From Pedobacter sp. W3I1 (GTDB taxonomy: Bacteria > Bacteroidota > Bacteroidia > Sphingobacteriales > Sphingobacteriaceae): a stretch of 64,000 bases of DNA. A program made the translations under genes and the position numbers. Each line of letters begins with the position of its first letter. The first letter of the stretch is position 1. The notes under the pieces were generated by a model that saw nothing but the letters and a program-made list of their open reading frames with translations, did no database searches and had not been told where the DNA came from. Below, piece after piece: positions 63,484-64,000 of this stretch. The stretch lies in contig NZ_JAUSXN010000001.1 in the NCBI RefSeq assembly GCF_030816015.1, positions 2,542,001 to 2,606,000 on the forward strand, written 5' to 3'.

Positions 63484-64000
63484 CTATCTCTTTTTCAAAG
63501 CCGGTGGGATGCTAAAAGTGGGTTTTTTGTCGGCATCTTTAAAGTCTACTTCCATAAAGTAGTGTTTTTGTTTAATGATGTAATTTTCTATAAACCACAA
63601 AATATCTGGCAGGTTTTCAACCATTGGTGAGCCGGCTATTTCATGTCCCATACCTTGCACATACTGAAAGTAATATGGATATCCGTTTTTTCTGAAGGTG
63701 CGTGCAAGGTATTTGGAACCAAAAAAGCCCCTGTTCAGCAATCGCACTTTATTATAGGGTACAAGTTTATCGGCTGTGCCATGGAAAAGCATGGTAGGTG
63801 CTGGGGGTATGGCATATTTTGGCGCGCCCTGATAACTTAAAATTGCGCCGGCAAAAGAAATTACACCTTTGTATTGAAAATGCTGTGGAAGTTTAGCAGA
63901 TAGTGCTGTCGCATTACGCTTGTTATAATCGGCATGCAGTGCAGTAATAGCGCCCGCACTTGATCCCGATAAGATAATCATAGCCGTATCGATACCGAGT
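63484..64000 (-). CDS. Alpha/beta hydrolase (carboxylesterase-like), 5'-truncated at the window edge
   Basis: The frame is open past the ATG at 63981 to the right edge, so the N-terminus lies outside the window. Catalytic elements are visible: nucleophile elbow LSGSSAGAI (GxSxG), Asp in FHGTADKLVPY, and His in QGMGHEIAG. The arrangement suits esterases, including those removing acetyl or other esters from plant polysaccharides; that use is inference. The C-terminus (KDADKKPTFSIPPALKKR) is complete. Confidence 0.85.
   Translation of the reverse strand, partial: LGIDTAMIILSGSSAGAITALHADYNKRNATALSAKLPQHFQYKGVISFAGAILSYQGAPKYAIPPAPTMLFHGTADKLVPYNKVRLLNRGFFGSKYLARTFRKNGYPYYFQYVQGMGHEIAGSPMVENLPDILWFIENYIIKQKHYFMEVDFKDADKKPTFSIPPALKKR

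Overview
The window looks like a chromosomal segment of a Bacteroidota bacterium, most likely Sphingobacteriaceae (Pedobacter-like). This rests on AT-rich coding, three SusC/SusD pairs, two hybrid two-component regulators (HTCS), TAnnTTTG-like promoter elements, poor Shine-Dalgarno signals and many short palindromic intergenic repeats. The genus is an inference; there is no rRNA in the window. I saw no tRNA, transposase, phage gene or CRISPR array.

Layout. (1) 1-737: 3' end of an SMP-30/gluconolactonase-like gene. (2) 936-17574: a galactan utilisation locus. A minus-strand HTCS, split by a one-base frameshift, is divergent from SusC, SusD, a SusE-like glycan-binding lipoprotein, a GH53 endo-galactanase, a large clan GH-A enzyme and a GH2 beta-galactosidase. 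Together they suggest capture and cleavage of beta-1,4-galactan side chains of pectin. (3) 18363-20265: small genes, including a cold-shock protein and three unrecognised proteins. (4) 20457-28301: a ten-gene minus-strand molybdenum cofactor (Moco) operon (XdhC, MocA-like, MoaA, MoeA, a TauE-type permease, a SUOX-like protein, MoaD, MoeB-rhodanese, MoaE, MoaC-MoaB fusion). (5) 28483-32212: a two-gene module pairing a 57-residue protein with an ADP-ribosyltransferase-like protein, then a small hypothetical protein, TatA and an ABC exporter. (6) 32412-61798: a large pectin locus. GH28, a DUF4450-like protein and an intact HTCS form one operon. They are followed by three FAS1 (fasciclin) lipoproteins interleaved with two SusC/SusD pairs, then a PL1 pectate lyase and a frameshifted (alpha/alpha)6 enzyme. 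(7) 61939-64000: a Gfo/Idh/MocA oxidoreductase with an attenuator-like leader, a small hypothetical protein and a partial alpha/beta hydrolase.

How it works together: both polysaccharide loci fit the Sus model. An HTCS senses a periplasmic oligosaccharide and activates a TonB-dependent SusC transporter with its SusD lid. Surface lipoproteins bind glycan, secreted lyases and hydrolases cut it, and periplasmic exo-enzymes finish the job. The targets, galactan and homogalacturonan/rhamnogalacturonan, occur together in plant pectin. The most original features are the FAS1 lipoprotein triad, the ART-type two-gene module, the dense mixed families of palindromic repeats, and two single-base frameshifts in otherwise well-conserved genes.
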